A stretch of 64,000 nucleotides of DNA, taken from NCBI RefSeq assembly GCF_000684975.1, contig NZ_BAXZ01000009.1, positions 124,001 through 188,000 of the forward strand. The letters run 5' to 3'. Source of the DNA: Paraburkholderia acidipaludis NBRC 101816. Lineage in GTDB: Bacteria > Pseudomonadota > Gammaproteobacteria > Burkholderiales > Burkholderiaceae. Numbering within the stretch: the stretch's first letter is position 1; each line of letters begins with the position of its first letter. Positions 62,906 through 64,000 of the stretch are shown in pieces. The notes under the pieces are model-generated. The model was not told the DNA's origin. It made no database searches and saw only the letters and a program-made list of their open reading frames with translations. Position numbers and translations under genes: made by a program.

Positions 62906-64000
62906 TCAGCTCCCGTTGCCTTGCGAAGCCGCAGCAGCAGTGTGCAGAACCGCGTGCACGTACGCGGCGCGATCGAGCAACTGCGCGGCGGTGGCGTCCA
63001 GATAACGCTTGAGCGGGCCCGCGCCGAGCGTGGCGGCGACGACGCACGCAAGCAGCAGCGCGCACGCCGCCAGCTTGGCGCGTGCGCCGCGCGGTGCTAC
63101 CGGTGTAGCAGCCGCATACGCCCGCGACGCAGGGGCAGCCCACAGCAGGCGCGTACCGGTGCGGCTCAGGGCGACGATCAGGAGGAGGCTCGAAAGCAGC
63201 ACGGCTGGCCACAGCGTGGCGGCTTTGCCGATGGGCGTGGCGGCCAGCACCATCGCCTTGCCGAGGAAGCCCGAGAGCGGCGGCAGGCCGGCCGCGCCCA
63301 CGGCGCCCACGAGATAGAGCAAGGCTGCCGTCTGCGCGGGCCACGGCGATGTCGTGCTGTGCGCCGCCGTTTCTGCCACCCCTTCCGTCACGACAGCGGG
63401 CCCGGCCACGAGCACGTCGCCGTCGGCCACGGGCGAGAGCGCGGGTGCCGTGCTGTCGTCGAGCGCGGCGTGCGAGGCGGGTTCGTGGGCCGACGGCTCC
63501 GGTGTTTCCGGCTCCAGCGTGTCGGCCAGCAGGAACAGCGCCGCCGAACACAGCGTCGTGCTGATGAGGTAATAGAGCAGTGCGCTCCAGGCAGCCGTGC
63601 TTTGCAGCGTCGTCGCGGCAATCAGGAGGCCTACCGAAACCAGCACGAGATACGCGGTCGTGGTCTTGAGGCTCGACACGGCAAGTGCGCCCAGCGCGCC
63701 GAATACGATCGTCGCGATGGCGAGCCACCACGCCCAGTCGTGCATGAAATGATCGAGCAGGCCGCCTGCCCGAGAATCGCCGCCGCCAAACACAAGCGCG
63801 TCACAGCGGAGCATGGCATACACACCCACCTTCGTCATGATCGCAAAGAGCGCGGCCACGGGGCCAATCGCACTGCGGTACGCCTGCGGCAGCCAGAACG
63901 AGAGCGGAAACACGGCGGCTTTCAGACCGAACACGAGCATCAGCATCGCACCCGCGAACTGCGCGAGCGGCAGCGAGGCGGCGTCGAGATGCGCGAGCCG
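62906..64000 (-). CDS. phaD: Monovalent cation/H+ antiporter subunit D (partial, open at right edge)
   Basis: This is the C-terminal 364 residues of a NuoN/MrpD-like membrane subunit; the frame stays open to the window edge, so the N terminus is missing. The stretch KAAVFPLSFWLPQAYRSA and FAIMTKVGVYAMLR hold the conserved Lys residues of the proton pathway. An Ala/Pro/Asp-rich loop (about EPETPEPSAHEP onwards) between helices is an insertion compared with short MrpD proteins. It is the upstream member of the phaDEFG set. Confidence 0.9.
   Translation of the reverse strand, partial: RLAHLDAASLPLAQFAGAMLMLVFGLKAAVFPLSFWLPQAYRSAIGPVAALFAIMTKVGVYAMLRCDALVFGGGDSRAGGLLDHFMHDWAWWLAIATIVFGALGALAVSSLKTTTAYLVLVSVGLLIAATTLQSTAAWSALLYYLISTTLCSAALFLLADTLEPETPEPSAHEPASHAALDDSTAPALSPVADGDVLVAGPAVVTEGVAETAAHSTTSPWPAQTAALLYLVGAVGAAGLPPLSGFLGKAMVLAATPIGKAATLWPAVLLSSLLLIVALSRTGTRLLWAAPASRAYAAATPVAPRGARAKLAACALLLACVVAATLGAGPLKRYLDATAAQLLDRAAYVHAVLHTAAAASQGNGS

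Overview
The window is dense, very GC-rich bacterial chromosome with the look of a Burkholderiaceae (Paraburkholderia/Burkholderia/Caballeronia-type) genome. The evidence is the GC-ending codon use, the DUF4148 secreted proteins, a CV-rich set of acyl-CoA catabolic operons, a PhaDEFG-type K+/H+ antiporter and a leucine-catabolic operon with a divergent TetR gene, as in beta-proteobacteria. Most genes are ordinary core or accessory metabolism. No rRNA, tRNA, CRISPR array, insertion sequence or integrase was seen.

Layout, left to right. 0-8 kb: a small protein open to the left edge, a DHA2 drug-efflux MFS protein, an atypical orphan OmpR-type response regulator, small envelope proteins, and a large divergent class A penicillin-binding-like protein. 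8-13 kb: a chemotaxis operon (double-PAS soluble MCP, CheR, CheD, triple-CheW protein) behind a near-consensus FliA (sigma-28) promoter, with no CheA or CheB. 13-21 kb: a DUF2891 protein, then a TetR regulator divergent from the leucine/isovalerate operon liuA-liuB-liuC-liuD. 21-25.5 kb: CDP-diacylglycerol pyrophosphatase, feoA-feoB plus a Cys-rich FeoB partner behind a candidate Fur box, and polyphosphate kinase 2. 25.5-33 kb: amidase, ferritin-like protein, FMN reductase, a CynX/NimT-type MFS carrier divergent from a GntR regulator with two palindromic operators, and small proteins.

33-46.6 kb: an AcoR-type sigma-54 activator with a [2Fe-2S] ferredoxin, cytochrome b561, a purine permease, an AraC regulator divergent from a branched-chain acyl-CoA operon (acyl-CoA dehydrogenase, acyl-CoA synthetase, 3-hydroxyisobutyryl-CoA hydrolase), flavin reductase and a CLC channel. 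46.6-49 kb: PpnP, then an encapsulin nanocompartment operon in which a DyP peroxidase with a clear C-terminal targeting peptide overlaps the shell gene. 49.4-51.5 kb: a DedA-PAP2-LssY fusion whose PAP2 domain has lost its catalytic residues. 51.6-58.5 kb: a LysR gene divergent from a pimeloyl-CoA-like beta-oxidation operon. 58.7-61.6 kb: an AT-richer insert holding a large cell-wall hydrolase (M23 peptidase plus GH19/lysozyme-like domain) overlapping a secreted small protein; this looks like an antibacterial effector-immunity pair. 61.7-64 kb: phaG, phaF, phaE and the truncated phaD of a multisubunit cation/proton antiporter, running off the right edge.

The most interesting candidates for further work are the two-enzyme effector with its predicted periplasmic immunity protein, the penicillin-binding-like protein with altered glycosyltransferase motifs, the DedA/pseudo-PAP2/LssY fusion, the kinase-less sigma-28 chemotaxis operon, and an orphan intrinsic terminator near 29.4 kb that may end an unannotated small RNA.
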